A stretch of 64,000 nucleotides of DNA, taken from NCBI GenBank assembly GCA_016800925.1, contig JABCPU010000097.1, positions 123,935 through 187,934 of the forward strand, in the 5' to 3' direction. The stretch is from Suillus spraguei (taxonomy: Eukaryota; Basidiomycota; Agaricomycetes; Boletales; Suillaceae). Below are positions 10,845-22,904 of this stretch, in pieces; within the stretch, counting starts at the first letter, position 1; each line of letters starts with the position of its first letter. The position numbers and the translations under genes were made by a program. The notes beneath the pieces are model-generated. The model did no database searches. It saw only the letters and a program-made list of their open reading frames with translations, and was not told where the DNA came from.

Positions 10845-13035
10845 TTACAACGCTGAGGGCTTCCACTCAGCAAGCCACTCCTTCATGTACATTAATCCTG
10901 CTTCCTGCACGACTGCGATGGTTGGATTTATGATGCCATTATGCGTCATCATGTCCGAGGTATGGAACGCATCGCTCATGTAGATTGGCATGCTAGTAGT
11001 GTTAGGCTTATTCAGCCCATCAGCAGAAACAGTACCCCCCCGCCAAGGGTCGCGCAGGCCGTTGGCGAAGAAGATATGCGGGACATTCACGTTCCAACCA
11101 GCGTACATGGCATTTGTCTCTGCTGTGGGAGTGTCAGGCGGAGAAGCGAAAGTCTGGGGGAATACGTTGACACATTGGCGCTGATGATTTAAATATTGAT
11201 GAATATTAATTTGTTACATGATTGAATCCACGTACCTCCATAAAACTGGGTTGGATGATGTGGCTTACGATCGCAGGTTGGCCTTCAGGAGGCCCAACCT
11301 GGTAGAAACCAATTTGGTTACATCTAGTAAGATCATCAGATTAAATATCGATGCGGATGAGAATGCATACACCATCCAAAGCCACGATCTGTTGGGATTA
11401 TCCACGGTAACATTAGTCCATCTGTCAGTCGGAACAAACGATCCAAGGCAGGTTCTAGCTTCACCGTCAGACAGTGCGAATGACATCAGGCCCAAGAGTA
11501 CGTACTCAACATCCTGGTCGGAACACACTTCACCATCCAGATTAGCCATGTCAATCAAAAATAAACGGACCATCATACTATACTTGTAGTACGTTGTGTT
11601 CCAAAAGTTACCCCAAGAGTTAATAGCATTATCAAGTCCCCACCCCTCAGGTCCGGCATTGACACCATCCTTGACCTCGAGTGCATCGCAGAACCGATAG
11701 AACATTGAATTTGGGCCGTCATCAGGTTGCAGATATTGCCAATCCCATAAGTTGTATTCAACTATTGATCCGAGAAGAGTTAGCTTGGAGCCTTGGACAA
11801 AAGACAACAAGCCGAATCGAGAAAAAGAACATTGTCCAAGCATCATACAGGGACAGATGCACGAATTCGTACTCAAACAACGACACGGGTGTGTACAAGG
11901 ATGACTCACGTGCGGTAGCGAAATCGCCTACATGATTGAGACCACCAAGGGAAAATACGTCCTTGAGCGCCTGGATTCCAGCTGTGTCGTTAGCCACGTA
12001 CATCCTATCCAGGTAGGCGATCACCGCCTGTACATCGGAAGAACAGTTCTGTGGCATGTATTCGCGAACAGGAGTAAAATATTCATAATAGTCTCTGATT
12101 TTGGTCGAGAAGAAGCAGGAATTCAATAAACGACAATATTGTTTGGATATTCATCCATGCGGACGTGGTTACAAAGGAAGGGAGATAATTCATCACATCA
12201 ATGGAATTCAACAATGATTGCAACAAAGTGACATACGTGATCGTTTCCACAGTAGCAGAGGATAAATATCCAGCCCAGAAAATCCCCGGTTTGCTTTGAG
12301 TCGATCACCATGCTGAAAGAACGGTATGTGTTTGTGGTACTTACTTGACCATCGTATAGCTGGCAAGGGCTCCCGAGTAGCTTCCTCCGACCAATATCCA
12401 TGGCGCCTGACCTGGCTTCACAGCATCACCCCCAGGCATAGGAAGGTCCGCTGTGGTCGCAAAATACACGAGATCATCAATAGCCTGCTGGATGGTAAGG
12501 AGTGCGAGAGATTGTGACGTGAGGTTGTCATATGGATTGGAATAACCAAAGAAACGGTGTTCGATGAGGATGGCTGCGCCATTTTGTTGCTGAGCAATGA
12601 GACCATTGATGCTGTAATTGGTCATGAAGACTTCGTAGCCTGAAATCAAGTACTTGAAGAGGTAATAAATCGATTATAGTAAAACCAACCATATGCATTA
12701 ACTTCTCCAGGCGTCATCAATACAATGGGACCGCCTTGAATGCACATATCAATATCACTTAAAGTATGTCTCAATCCTCGCAACATACCAGGCTTGTAAA
12801 ATTCCCAGTTCATCCAGTATCGCTGCTGAAAGGTTCCCAGGCCTGGATTGTTATGGTCGATGAGTTGGTCGAAGTAATACATAGTCGTGATATTTGGGAG
12901 TACTGTGCCATTCAGCGAAGTGACAGAACGTTCTGGCACTGAAATTTTTGGGAGAGAAGGCATACTACGAAGCATGGCATTTGGAATGGCTGCTCTGGCG
13001 ATGCATGCAAGTAGCAGCGACGTGAGGGCCCACAT
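10845..13035 (-). CDS. Secreted serine peptidase, S28 family (Pro-X carboxypeptidase type)
   Basis: This is a serine exopeptidase of family S28, expected to cleave after proline, probably extracellular or vacuolar. The start at 13033-13035 gives a signal peptide MWALTSLLLACIARAA. It is followed by YYFDQLIDHNNPGLGTFQQR, GPIVLMTPGE, IEHRFFGYSNPY and the nucleophile motif GGSYSGALASY (near 12350-12385). The C-terminal exon carries FANGLRDPWRGGT (catalytic Asp region) and SDAFHTSDM (catalytic His), ending EWKPSAL. Several N-x-T/S sequons fit secretion. At least six short introns interrupt it. It is followed at its 5' side by about 1.2 kb without a supported gene. No inactivating change was noticed. 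Confidence 0.88.
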
Positions 13036-14238
13036 CTTGGTCGTAAGAGTTGGACTACACGATATAATCTTCGCAAGGGAAAGGCATTTTATATGTAATC
13101 ATCCCGCTGGGATATGTAGGGTAACTAGGCCGCTTGGCGCTCAGTACTCAGTGCCTGGATTGAAGTTGGTGAAATTTTTATAAGCTCACCACCTGAATGA
13201 GTATCGATGGGGAAACAGATGAAGAAATGCCACTGCCTTGAGAATCATAGTGGATGGATAATAGAAAAAGCATGTATCACCATGCTTTTGGGATTACCAG
13301 GATTATACTGCAGTTTCTCCAGTAGTGACTAGACGTTGCTCATTTTGCCACTTTAGTACTGCAGGAGAGATTGGCAGAGTGCATGGTTTGTTTTCACGAT
13401 CTGGAATGCCCTCATAAGTTTCGCTGACTGCTGACTTCATGAGCTGGCAGGTCTGAGTTAGTGCTCGTAATGCGGATGAACCTGGGCATTGCGAGCGCGA
13501 ATTGGGAATGCCACAGGTTATAAGGTCTGGAAATGCAAATGACAGGTGAGAACTTGAAAAGGACTGGCAGAACTTCGGAGATGCGCAAAAATGTAAGGTA
13601 AGTGAGTCACTGCGGCCATGCACATTTCTCAAGCTGGTACGATTTTTCACTAGCATGACAGTGCCAAGGATGGTGAGTGCCTCCTCCCTCTTTGTGCTTA
13701 TTCCCAGCAGTATTGGGTGTGCCATTAGAAGGGAAAACTCGCGCGAGTTCAGCTGGGACTCGGAGTGCGCCCCAGATAGTAAAACTAGTTCTGCCCGGTC
13801 CTCGAAAAACTTACACGAAGGGGGGTAGCAAAGCTTGGCAGAACTCCAGACAAGCCAGTGGAGTTGGGAACTGGCGCGAACCGATATTTTATGGAGTGAG
13901 TGGTCCGTGGACCAATACTGTGCATGCACGAAACAAAGTTTATCGCATTACGTAAGATTGAGCTTGGATCGCAAACGTATTTTCAAAAGTGTCCCCAGAC
14001 TACCTACGAAAGTAAAAGGTATCATATACAAAACCACGATACTTCCAGTCAACAGCACCAGAAGCAACCGTCATAAGTATACACTAACTAAAAACGACAA
14101 CAACAGCAAGTTAGAACAAAGCATACTCACGAGTTGCAACCAAAAGTCAAGTTCAACCTGCCATTAAGATAAGCAAGTAACGCGTCTGTCGCTACGTACA
14201 AACGGACCACGATGAGCGATCAGTGAAACATGCAGCCG
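13036..14238. other. Intergenic region, VPS35 to S28 peptidase
   Basis: This contains the promoter of the S28 gene (near 13036-13200) and the VPS35 3' UTR. A 208-codon open frame on the minus strand (13303-13929) has no recognisable domain, is rich in S, L and C, and is not supported as a gene. A perfect 14-bp palindrome AACTCGCGCGAGTT lies near 13737-13750. Confidence 0.4.
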
Positions 14239-17200
14239 CTATCGTGTGATGCCCATCTTTAGGAACGCTCCCACCACCTCGACTTCATCCCATTGTCCTG
14301 GGTTCTCCGCGGTTTTCTTCGCATGGATGTATGCGAGGGTATTGCGGAAGTGTCGAGTGATCACTTCGGGCGTTGAGACGCCTTCTATTCTTTGTGAGGG
14401 GTGGAGATATGAGGGGGATAAGGACGGCGATGTGATCGTGTCAATGGAGGAGGCAATGAGTTCAACAAGTGAGACTATAAATTTAGGTGCGATCTAATTC
14501 GAATGTGAATATATTGTTGTTGCTGCTGAAACAATGGTACTCACTGCAGGCGCGCCCCGGTCGAAATAATACAAATATTGATCAAGTGTGTCGCAGTAAA
14601 GCTGAACGGTAACTATTTCCTCCGTAGCAGAATTTGCTATGCGTAATGATTTCTGAAGGCATTCTAGCACGCGTTTACTGTCCTGATGCGGGTACTAAAC
14701 GTCATCTATCAGTCACCGCATCTCAGGAAGAATCGAAAGCCACGAACCGCTTTAACACCTTCACCGTCCTCCCTAGGGGGAAAGGCAGCCTTCTCAGACT
14801 CTTTCAGAGCAGGCCCATCAGCTTCGCTCTCTTCTAACACAGGCTCTTGCCACCACAGATGGCTAGCAGCATGCACTGCCGTCGCTTGATGTTGTTTCTT
14901 CAACAACCTCGCACCATGCAACGCAGCCTTCGTTATTAGTGTATCGTACCCATCGATATTAAACACCCTCGCGCCTTGAAGGGTGCCGATTATAAGGGTG
15001 ATAGCAGCAAGCTGCGCTCTGCTTTCTGAAATACTGTCTTCGTATACCGAGAAAGCTTGCACGTAGAAATCGTAAGCAAGGTCTTCGAATCCAGAGCCAC
15101 ATTCTGATGCGATTTGTGCTGCGAGGAGGAATAATCTCAGTGCGAGTGCTGGGGCATCAACCTGGGTGGCGAGGATGGATGTGCATTGCCGAGCAAATTT
15201 GAGTATCGTGTTGACCTTGTCTTGCCAGCCTTCGTCCTATAAATGGTGAACAGCAGAGCACAAAAATGACAAGACGACATACAAGATGTTCACAGTTCTT
15301 GTACCGTCTACATAACTTGATGCTGGAAGTGATGAGAGCAGGGAATGTATAGCGCATCCGCTCGCCACCAGCTTCGAGATGTTTTCGAGCCGTTTGTAAC
15401 AGCTGCACAGCGCGTTAGTGTAGAAAACACCGACATAGAGAATATTCATACATCAAATTGAATATCCAGCGAATCCGCGCGGAACAGATGCACCATCCGT
15501 GCGACCCAACCTTGTTCCTCTGCTAGATCCTCCCTCTCTGTGTGATACGGTCCTTGTCTTCTGACTTCCTTGGCACTAGCGCTGCCCTGCACGGCAGCAG
15601 AATCGGTCTGATCCTTGATCAAAACATGACAAAGTTCCAAAACACCATCCACATCGTCCGGAGCCTCGATGATCGTTTCGTTCTTGAGTACGCTCGAAAT
15701 CACAGAGTGGGCGATCGAACGTCTTGTCGAGAACAGTTGCTGGGAGAGTAGGGGAACGTAGTGGGGAATTGCGAGGAGCGTGAGGACAGATTGGTAGGAA
15801 TTTATGGGTGCTACTAGGAGAGCGGCGAGATTTGTAGCTGTCTGCGGTGCGTGAAGGTCAGGACTAAAGAGTTTGATTAATGCGAGTTACCATCATGAAG
15901 ATGCGTAACATACCTTTCTGAGAACTCTTTGATTTTATCATGCGCAAAGCCAAGGATTTGGTCCACGTATTCTAGCCTGTCGGGATAACAGCTTAGTGAT
16001 AGGTTGGTGAGGGATACAAGCAATGCGGTGATATCCTGTATCGACAAATCTGGCCGCGCCTTCAAAAAAGAGTGAGAATCGCGTATGGTAGCATAGATTG
16101 AAACTCACTTTGATAAGTTCTACTACTTGTTTCCAAAACACCTCGAACAACCGGACGTTCTCTGGAACACCTCTGAATTTCCGAACAAGGGATCCATCAT
16201 GTTCCTGCTTCTCCTCCGCCGAAACACCATTCGTAACCGTAGCCGGTCCCGCACCAACAACCATCTCAGCCATGCTTTTCTCCGTATCAGCAACAGCACT
16301 ACTCCAAGCATCCTCCGCCGAGGGCGGTACACCAGCTGTAGCACCATTCTCCCTAACCCGAGCCTTCTGAACTTTCACCTTCTCCGCAAGTCTCCGAGCA
16401 GCAGCTTCTTCTTGGCGCTTCGTCTCCTCGGGGTCTTCGCTCTCAGCCTCACGAGCAGCATACGCAGCCAACCGGTCGATGAGCGCAATCACAATCAACT
16501 TGATGTTCACCTTTGGATGAAGTTGAGCTGTAGCTGATAGGAACGGGCCTAGGGTATGCAAGTGAAATTCATCCGTGAATACCTATTTGATGGTCGGTCA
16601 GCAAGTCTTCCTACCTCCAATCGACCCATCCATCACTCGTACCTGAATAACAACCTCCATCAGATACTCCTGGGCAATCACATCTTTACAATTGACGACT
16701 TGTTCCAAGATAGCAGGGAGGATGCTGTGTTGGTACATCTCGAGGTCTACGCCGTCCAGTTGGGAGAGCCGAACGAGGTTGGTGCCGACAAGGATACGGA
16801 GGTCACGGCGTTCCATCTCGCGTTTTTCGCGGTCGCGGGAGTGGCCTTGGTGTTGGAGGCGTACCCAGAGTTTGTTCATTTCGATGAAGTTGGTAAGGAC
16901 GAAGGAGATGGAGTCTTGGAGGTTTCCTATTGGGCTGTAAGGATGTTAGTGTATGGTATGGGGATGGGGTGGGGGGACGTACCCTGGATCGACGCCGATA
17001 GGGAGATGGTCTCTCGTCTGCCCGCTTAGGTAGTGCCTTAAGAAGAGCCCTCGTATAGGGTGTAACACCCCACGGGACATTTCCATCATATCCTTCATGA
17101 TCTCCTTCACCGGTGCATCCGAGATAGACATGTACACAGCGCCGACAGTGATCATGAGATACAACCTCGGTACGATATTCCCAGCATATTGAACAAGTTC

Positions 17201-17630
17201 GTAGAGGTCCGCGAGGTGGTGTCGGGATTGAGTGTGTGCATCATAGAGATAGTTGGAGAGGTGTCTTAGGGCGTCGAATACTGCCATGTCTGCATTCAAA
17301 GATTCAAAGATTAGAAAAGGAAGAAGAGGAAGAGGCGTGCGCACAGAGTTCGTAGTATTGCTTTGGGGATAAGGATGACGTCCGGAGTTCTGCTAGCATC
17401 AAGCTAGCGCTTTTCAGTGCGTCCATTATATCGTCGTTGTCCTGTTCGTTGTACCCATGTGATATCAATGAATTATGACATGTGGGCAGATGAAGAGAAA
17501 TTATGCTTAAGCTGCGCAGGAGACTCACCAAATGTCGCTTCATCTGGCCGACTTGAATTTTGACGGTGCTGAGGGACTCACTCAGGAGCTTTCCTTCCTC
17601 CACTGCTGGGATCACTGTCGTCGTCGCCAT
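14239..17630 (-). CDS. VPS35: VPS35, retromer core subunit
   Basis: VPS35 is the helical-solenoid core of retromer, which recycles cargo from endosomes to the Golgi or plasma membrane. The start at 17628-17630 gives [20 protein letters not shown]. The family signature [10 protein letters not shown], which binds Vps26, sits near 17160-17190. It is followed by [54 protein letters not shown] and the [10 protein letters not shown] segment. A charged low-complexity insert ([17 protein letters not shown], near 16400-16450) interrupts the solenoid. The C-terminus reads [18 protein letters not shown] and ends at the TAG 14239-14241. Introns are short. Overall length is that expected for fungal Vps35. 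Confidence 0.93.
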
Positions 17631-17777
17631 TTCTCCTTGTAGGATATGTTAGACTGACTGACTGCCAGTGACAACGATTCCGACCTGTAGCCGCCAACCA
17701 CTTCAAAGATGACATAAGCCATGTCTAACAAGACCTGACAATGTTAATATTAAATTGGAGTACTCCTCGTGGCTCAT

Positions 17778-19175
17778 TCATACATAACGTGGTGCGATAT
17801 CATACAAAACAGCCTCGATCAACCCATCCAGATCTGTATCGCCTGCACCACTCTCTTCATTCACAATTCTCTCCACAACCGCAGCTTCACGTATCCATGG
17901 CGGCATATCCTCCTTACACTTCTTCCAATACGCGATAAAAAGCTTCATCTCAGGCCTCCACTTCCTCCCCTTCCTATGCGCGCTCAAACTAACCAACATC
18001 GCAGCATACGAAAGGCGATACAACACCTTCAGCTCCTCATCGGTCGCACCAAGACGGGCGAGCTGGTTGTTCAATGCGTGATCCTGATGTTCCATGCGCA
18101 AGCTAAGCCAGTCATCGATGAGATGATAGCTCGAATCAGCTAGGATGAGCGCAAGTTCCGTGGCTGCATCTACGAATTCAGGGCCTAGGCCTCCGTAGGC
18201 TGCGTTCATTTCTTCGTGGTAGTACGTACGTAGGACTTTGCTCGGACGTGGCCATTGAACGCATTTTTGTTCGAGTCTGCCGGAGTTGAGACTGAGGATG
18301 AAGGTATGAGGCTGCAGGCCTTTGTTGCGTGCTAGGATACCGTGTGCGAGGCAAATGGGTTGGCCGTCGTGCCCTGAGTATGTTAGGGGGGATGATTGGA
18401 GGAGGCGTTTCGGGACTGCGAGGATGCCGCGGCTGACGCGGGGGGAGAAGCCGATGTGGGAACCCCAGAGGAGGGAAGCGGAACTGTCAGGGTGAATAGG
18501 GGCGTAGAGACCTGTTTTGTCGTCTGGTTCGCGTAGTAGGGGTTTTATTGCCATTTTTAATTTTTCGTCTGACTGATTTTCGGATTGTTTTGTTACGGTG
18601 TCGATGAGATGTTTGTTGGCTTTGAGGATATCTGTGGGATCACAGACAATAAGATTGGATTTAAATATGGGAACATTGATGTCGACTGGGAGCTGTTTGA
18701 TGACTGGGGCGCTTTCGCTAAGGATGGGCCAGGGATCGTTGCCTTGAATGAGGGGGACTAGAGATGAATCTATTCCTGTGCGGCTGGGGCCAGTCCATAC
18801 TGCCCATCGGTTAGAGTAATAGTGTCTATTACGCCATGCAGGCCATACATAGCGGAATACGGCAAGGGAGGATGCGCATGTTAACAATATGATTACGAGT
18901 GAATCGTTGTTATTGCCTGGACGGATATTGAATGTACGGAATGAAAATTGTGGGATGCGCTTACCAGAAAGGAAAGATAGGACCATAGAGCCAAAGGAAG
19001 CGACAAGAGGGAAGGCTATAGCTGTCCACCAGATATGTTCATATCTGGCCAAGCTGAACCTGATTGTCCATAAATGTTGGGTCTCGCATACTTGGAGGAG
19101 AGTTACGATAACGCCATGAAGTAGAGATACGGCTACGGCAATAGCAGTTGCAGTCCAAAAGCTTTGAATGTTCAT
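17778..19175 (-). CDS. Unrecognised membrane protein, 465 residues
   Basis: A single uninterrupted open frame of 465 codons, which is unusual in this intron-rich neighbourhood. Its first 120 residues contain about three hydrophobic segments: one near residues 7-27 (ATAIAVAVSLLHGVIVTLL), one near 49-68 (TAIAFPLVASFGSMVLSFL) and one near 90-110 (SLVIILLTCASSLAVFRYV). The rest is soluble, without a motif I recognise. It includes ICLAHGILARNKGLQPHTFI, a segment YYHEEMNAAYGGLGPEF and an acidic C-terminus ending YDIAPRYV. The start is set by the first Met before the first hydrophobic helix. It lies 148 bp from the VPS35 start on the same strand. It reads like a lineage-specific fungal membrane protein; I assign no function. 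Confidence 0.7.
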   Translation of the reverse strand: MNIQSFWTATAIAVAVSLLHGVIVTLLQVCETQHLWTIRFSLARYEHIWWTAIAFPLVASFGSMVLSFLSGKRIPQFSFRTFNIRPGNNNDSLVIILLTCASSLAVFRYVWPAWRNRHYYSNRWAVWTGPSRTGIDSSLVPLIQGNDPWPILSESAPVIKQLPVDINVPIFKSNLIVCDPTDILKANKHLIDTVTKQSENQSDEKLKMAIKPLLREPDDKTGLYAPIHPDSSASLLWGSHIGFSPRVSRGILAVPKRLLQSSPLTYSGHDGQPICLAHGILARNKGLQPHTFILSLNSGRLEQKCVQWPRPSKVLRTYYHEEMNAAYGGLGPEFVDAATELALILADSSYHLIDDWLSLRMEHQDHALNNQLARLGATDEELKVLYRLSYAAMLVSLSAHRKGRKWRPEMKLFIAYWKKCKEDMPPWIREAAVVERIVNEESGAGDTDLDGLIEAVLYDIAPRYV

Positions 19176-19642
19176 GAGGAATGCAGCAGGTGCTGGGAGA
19201 GGAATTGAACATGTGGAAGTGGTACAGCAGTTGCGTACGTAATGTGATAAAGTCTGGTGATCATTATGAGGGCCACAGCATGATCATCGCCTCTGATGAT
19301 GAAGATTGGAGTATTTCTGGGGAGTGCGGGTTAACGTGCGAGTATAAAGCATAGAGTCGTAGCATACTCAAAGCCATACGGGATCTAATGATAAGAAATT
19401 GACACGTGGTTTTTTTGAACCGGGTAAACGAATGGATGTACTTTGTAGTGATTGTTTTGTTGTGTTTGTGTGGTTGTTGGTCGTCGCGGTATTCGTTGTC
19501 CGTCGTTTCGAACTCATCCTTTTTTTTTTTGAAAAGGAGGGGGGGGTTCCTTCTTGTTACTAACTTTTTTAATCTTGTGAGTTTTTTTTGTTGTACTTAT
19601 TGCGATTTTTTGATCTAGGTTGAAGAAATTCTGGACTTGCCC

Positions 19643-22208
19643 ATGGCCGTTCTCGCACCACAAGATTGGCACCCACCTCGCGATACAATGGATCCACGCC
19701 CTCAATCAAACGAACAACAGTCTAACATACCAATCCAACCTTATCCATACCCAGTTCAACAGCCTCATGGCACTTGGACTCCAAGTCCAAATGCTCAACC
19801 CTTTTACCCTTCTTACTACCAACAACAACAACAACAACAACAACAACAGCAACAGCAACAACAGCAACAACAGCAGCAGCAGCAGCAACCGCAACCTCAT
19901 CAAAACCCTTATTTCGATCCTCAAGCAAATGCTCAACTAGCTCAGTGGGCGTATCAGCATATGATGTATTCTCAACAACAACAGATCCTTCCTCATCAAC
20001 GTCCTCAACAACCTGACTACTTTAATCCATCCCAGTTATTCTCCCCCTTTCCAACTGGAACTCCCCCTCCTCATTCCCATCATCAGAATTACCCTCCTCC
20101 TCCTCAGCCACAACGTTCCGTATCTTCAGATGCTGCTCAATATAATGGCTTTCATCCATATCGTCGTCCAAATAACAATAATACCCGTCCGCAAGATATT
20201 CAGGAATGGCGTGCTCAACCTCCATACGCACGCGGTGAAGCTTCCGCTTCTACAACTTCTGTCAATTCTTCTTCCTCTCACGGCGGAGCATCACGCCCAC
20301 GTACTTCAAGTCAGGGTCAAGTCTCTTCTCGTCCAAGGATCCCTCCTCAATCAGAAAATCCGCGCCCTCGTACAGGCAGCAGTTCTTCCACTAAATCACC
20401 CAATCCACACCACCGCACTACTTCTTCCTCCTCTACAAATTCTTCAGCTACGCGCCCTTCCGTAACTACCCAGTCATCTAGGTCTTCATCTTCCACAGCC
20501 ACATCTCCCGCAACCGCTTCATCTTCTTCTCATGCTCGTCCTGTCCGGCCCTCCCCGCTCAGTCAAGGCACATACACCGCTGCTGAAAAGCGCATGTCAC
20601 GCGATGACTCTGATCTCGCTGCTATCCTCGAAGGCACTTCCATCGGTACAAAAACTGGCGGTATCAAAGGCAGACTCCGTCGTGCCCTCAGTCTCAATGC
20701 CGCTCAAGCTTTGCAAGAAGAGGAAGAACCGCCCTCTGCAGGTGGAAGCACAACCAAAGACCCTCCCACATCCACCCCCGACGCTGACGCTGCCAGCACA
20801 GCCACAGTTCAGACCAAGAAAAAAGGTCGTGCTGCCTCCTTGTTCAACTCACGCCTCAACGCGAGCACGGACAACATCTCTCTTTCATCCACAATGTCTT
20901 CTGCTTCCGTCGTCATCCGCAAAATCGGCTCCATCGGAAAACTTGCAAGGCGCAACAGCCTCGCAGGAATAACTTCCCTCTTCAAAGACAAGAACAAGTC
21001 TTCTGAAGGCACGGATGACAACGGCAAGAAGAAAAAGAAAAAGGACGCAAAAGGCCAAGTCGCAGCTCCTGCTCTTTCCCACGCTGTTGCCGAGCTTGAT
21101 CGCGGTGAATGGAGCGGTCCGGAAATGAGCGGCTTGAGTCCCGCTGCTAAACTCGCCCGGCAGCATACACTCAAGAGTAATGCAGAGGCTGCTGCTGCTG
21201 CAAAGGCACGTATAGAGCCTGTGCAGCCTCAGCCAAATGGCACTCATGTCCCTGCTGCCTGGGAGAAGAATACTGCTACAAGGGCTGCTGAGTCGAGTGC
21301 CAGGGTGAGTGAGGATGGAACCAGGGTGTTGGTCGAGGAGGACGATGAGAGTGATGATGGACATGCCTATGTACCTTCACCTGGACAGAACTTCATTTCA
21401 GACGGCTGGGACGACGATGAAGTCTGGGACGAGGATGGGGAAGAGGACGTTACCATTCGTGTAGCGGGCGAAGACGAGGAGGTCGTCGCTTGGGCGACCA
21501 ATATCAGGCGCAGCGTTGAGCGTCAAAGGGCGCCTGCAAAAGGCATCCTTAAAGGTGCGTATCGAGTAGATCGGGCACCGTCTACGCTGACCTTGTTGCA
21601 GGCGCTGATAATTACTCGCAAGAGGTGTATAGTGGCGAGAGCGTGGCCAATCCTGCCATTCGCGTACGGTCGAATTCATATAATTCGCATCCGGCGCAAT
21701 CATCCGAGCCGAGTCCGCTCGCTCGTATACCCTCGCCCGATCCAGACCACATTGATGGCCTGCATCGACACCCCTCACATTCAGGCAACGCGCCAGGTAC
21801 GCCCTTTGCCACTAGATCAAATCCATCTAACAGTCAAGCAGAGAAAGAGAAGAGCATGTTCACCCTCTCCAACTCTTCCGCCCCAGCCCTATCCACGATC
21901 CCTACCACCCCACTCACGCTGACGCACCGCTCAGCGACGACGCCTGCCAAAAGGCTCGTGTTTGCAAATAATCTGTCAGTTTATGATACATTTTCATCGG
22001 CTGTTTATGATCGTCGCAGCGAGCCTGCGACGTGGAGCCGATTGACCCCTGCGTTGGCGCAGCGCATTAAAGAGGAGCTCAATTCGTACAAGATGGAGGA
22101 GATGGAGGTACATGCTTGTAGTCGGATGCAGTACGTGTCTTGCTTTTTGTTATGGCGTGCTCACTGATCTCACTGATGAATGACTGCAGTACCCAATTTT
22201 TCATCTGA
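19643..22208 (+). CDS. PolyQ protein with Bni4-like C-terminal motif
   Basis: The N-terminal third is low complexity: a run of about 25 Gln (CAA/CAG, near 19820-19890), then Pro- and Ser-rich stretches. The middle has basic and acidic blocks (VIRKIGSIGKLARRNSLAG near 20905-20970; DDDEVWDEDGEED near 21410). Two introns are needed: about 21555-21602, giving KGILKGADNYSQ, and about 22130-22189, giving SRMHTQFFI and a TGA at 22206-22208. The end, KRLVFANNLSVYDTF then ELNSYKMEEMEVH and THFF-like TQFF, resembles the conserved C-terminus of Bni4-type proteins, which dock protein phosphatase 1 and target chitin synthase to the bud neck or septum. LVFANN fits a V-x-F docking motif. The start is the ATG at 19643; the one at 19688 is an alternative. 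Function is inferred only from the C-terminus. Confidence 0.6.
19820..19890 (+). repeat. CAA/CAG triplet run coding polyglutamine
   Basis: A mixed CAA/CAG triplet run encodes about 25 consecutive glutamines in the Bni4-like protein. The mixture of CAA and CAG suggests an older, stabilised repeat, but length variation between strains is likely. Confidence 0.8.
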
Positions 22209-22904
22209 GCGGGTTGGTTGGTAGAGTTGCTGTGCTTGCTCGGTTCGAATTTTGGCTCGCTTTTGTCGTCTCTCTTCTCTTTTTCCTTTCTCCAATGCCT
22301 TTTGCCTACGTTTCGTTTCCTTACAACAACCACTTCTATCCCCCCCTGATCTAAAACTCAGAGCATGAAGAGCATTCGCATTTTTACAAGCGGCTGCGCT
22401 GCACAGTACAGTACCTCATTAAAGCTGTCGGATCACACCGTCCACGTGTTACTTGCACTCCAATCCTCTTTTTTCGCGTCTTCACTTGTCTCTCATATAC
22501 CCTCACGTGTAATACTATGCGCGCGCGCCGGCGTTGCCCACATCACACCACCACACCAAACCCACTCTTTTGCAAACAGCTCTGTTACGTACGTACATTT
22601 GGTATTTTCTTTTTTGGACGCTTTTGAATTGATTTGAGAGCGAAATCAGTGACTTTTTATATATATATACACGTCGCCATGGCAGGGTTTACATATGCTG
22701 ACTTACATGTTTAGTATACTGCAAGGCTCTTTCAATGAATATGTTTATCATGCAGTGGGACCTGATAATAGGCATATCTAGCTTTGTATAGTAAAATGTG
22801 CTTAATCTACATGGAGTGCTTGACAGGAAAGAAACGTGCTAGATAATAACGCCAACGAAGACGACGGACAAAAACAGACACCAGACATGAAGCGGTAGTC
22901 TTAT
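22209..22904. other. Convergent intergenic region (3' UTRs)
   Basis: This is the gap between the ends of the Bni4-like gene (+) and RPB1 (-). It should hold both 3' UTRs. A TA-dinucleotide run lies near 22660-22670. No ORF with coding character was seen. Confidence 0.45.

Noticed and set aside
13303..13929. 208-codon minus-strand ORF between VPS35 and the S28 peptidase
   Set aside because: No recognisable domain, Ser/Leu/Cys-rich composition like translated non-coding DNA, no intron structure and no support beyond length.
19706..19936. Leucine/valine-run ORFs on the minus strand
   Set aside because: Antisense translations of the polyglutamine triplet run.
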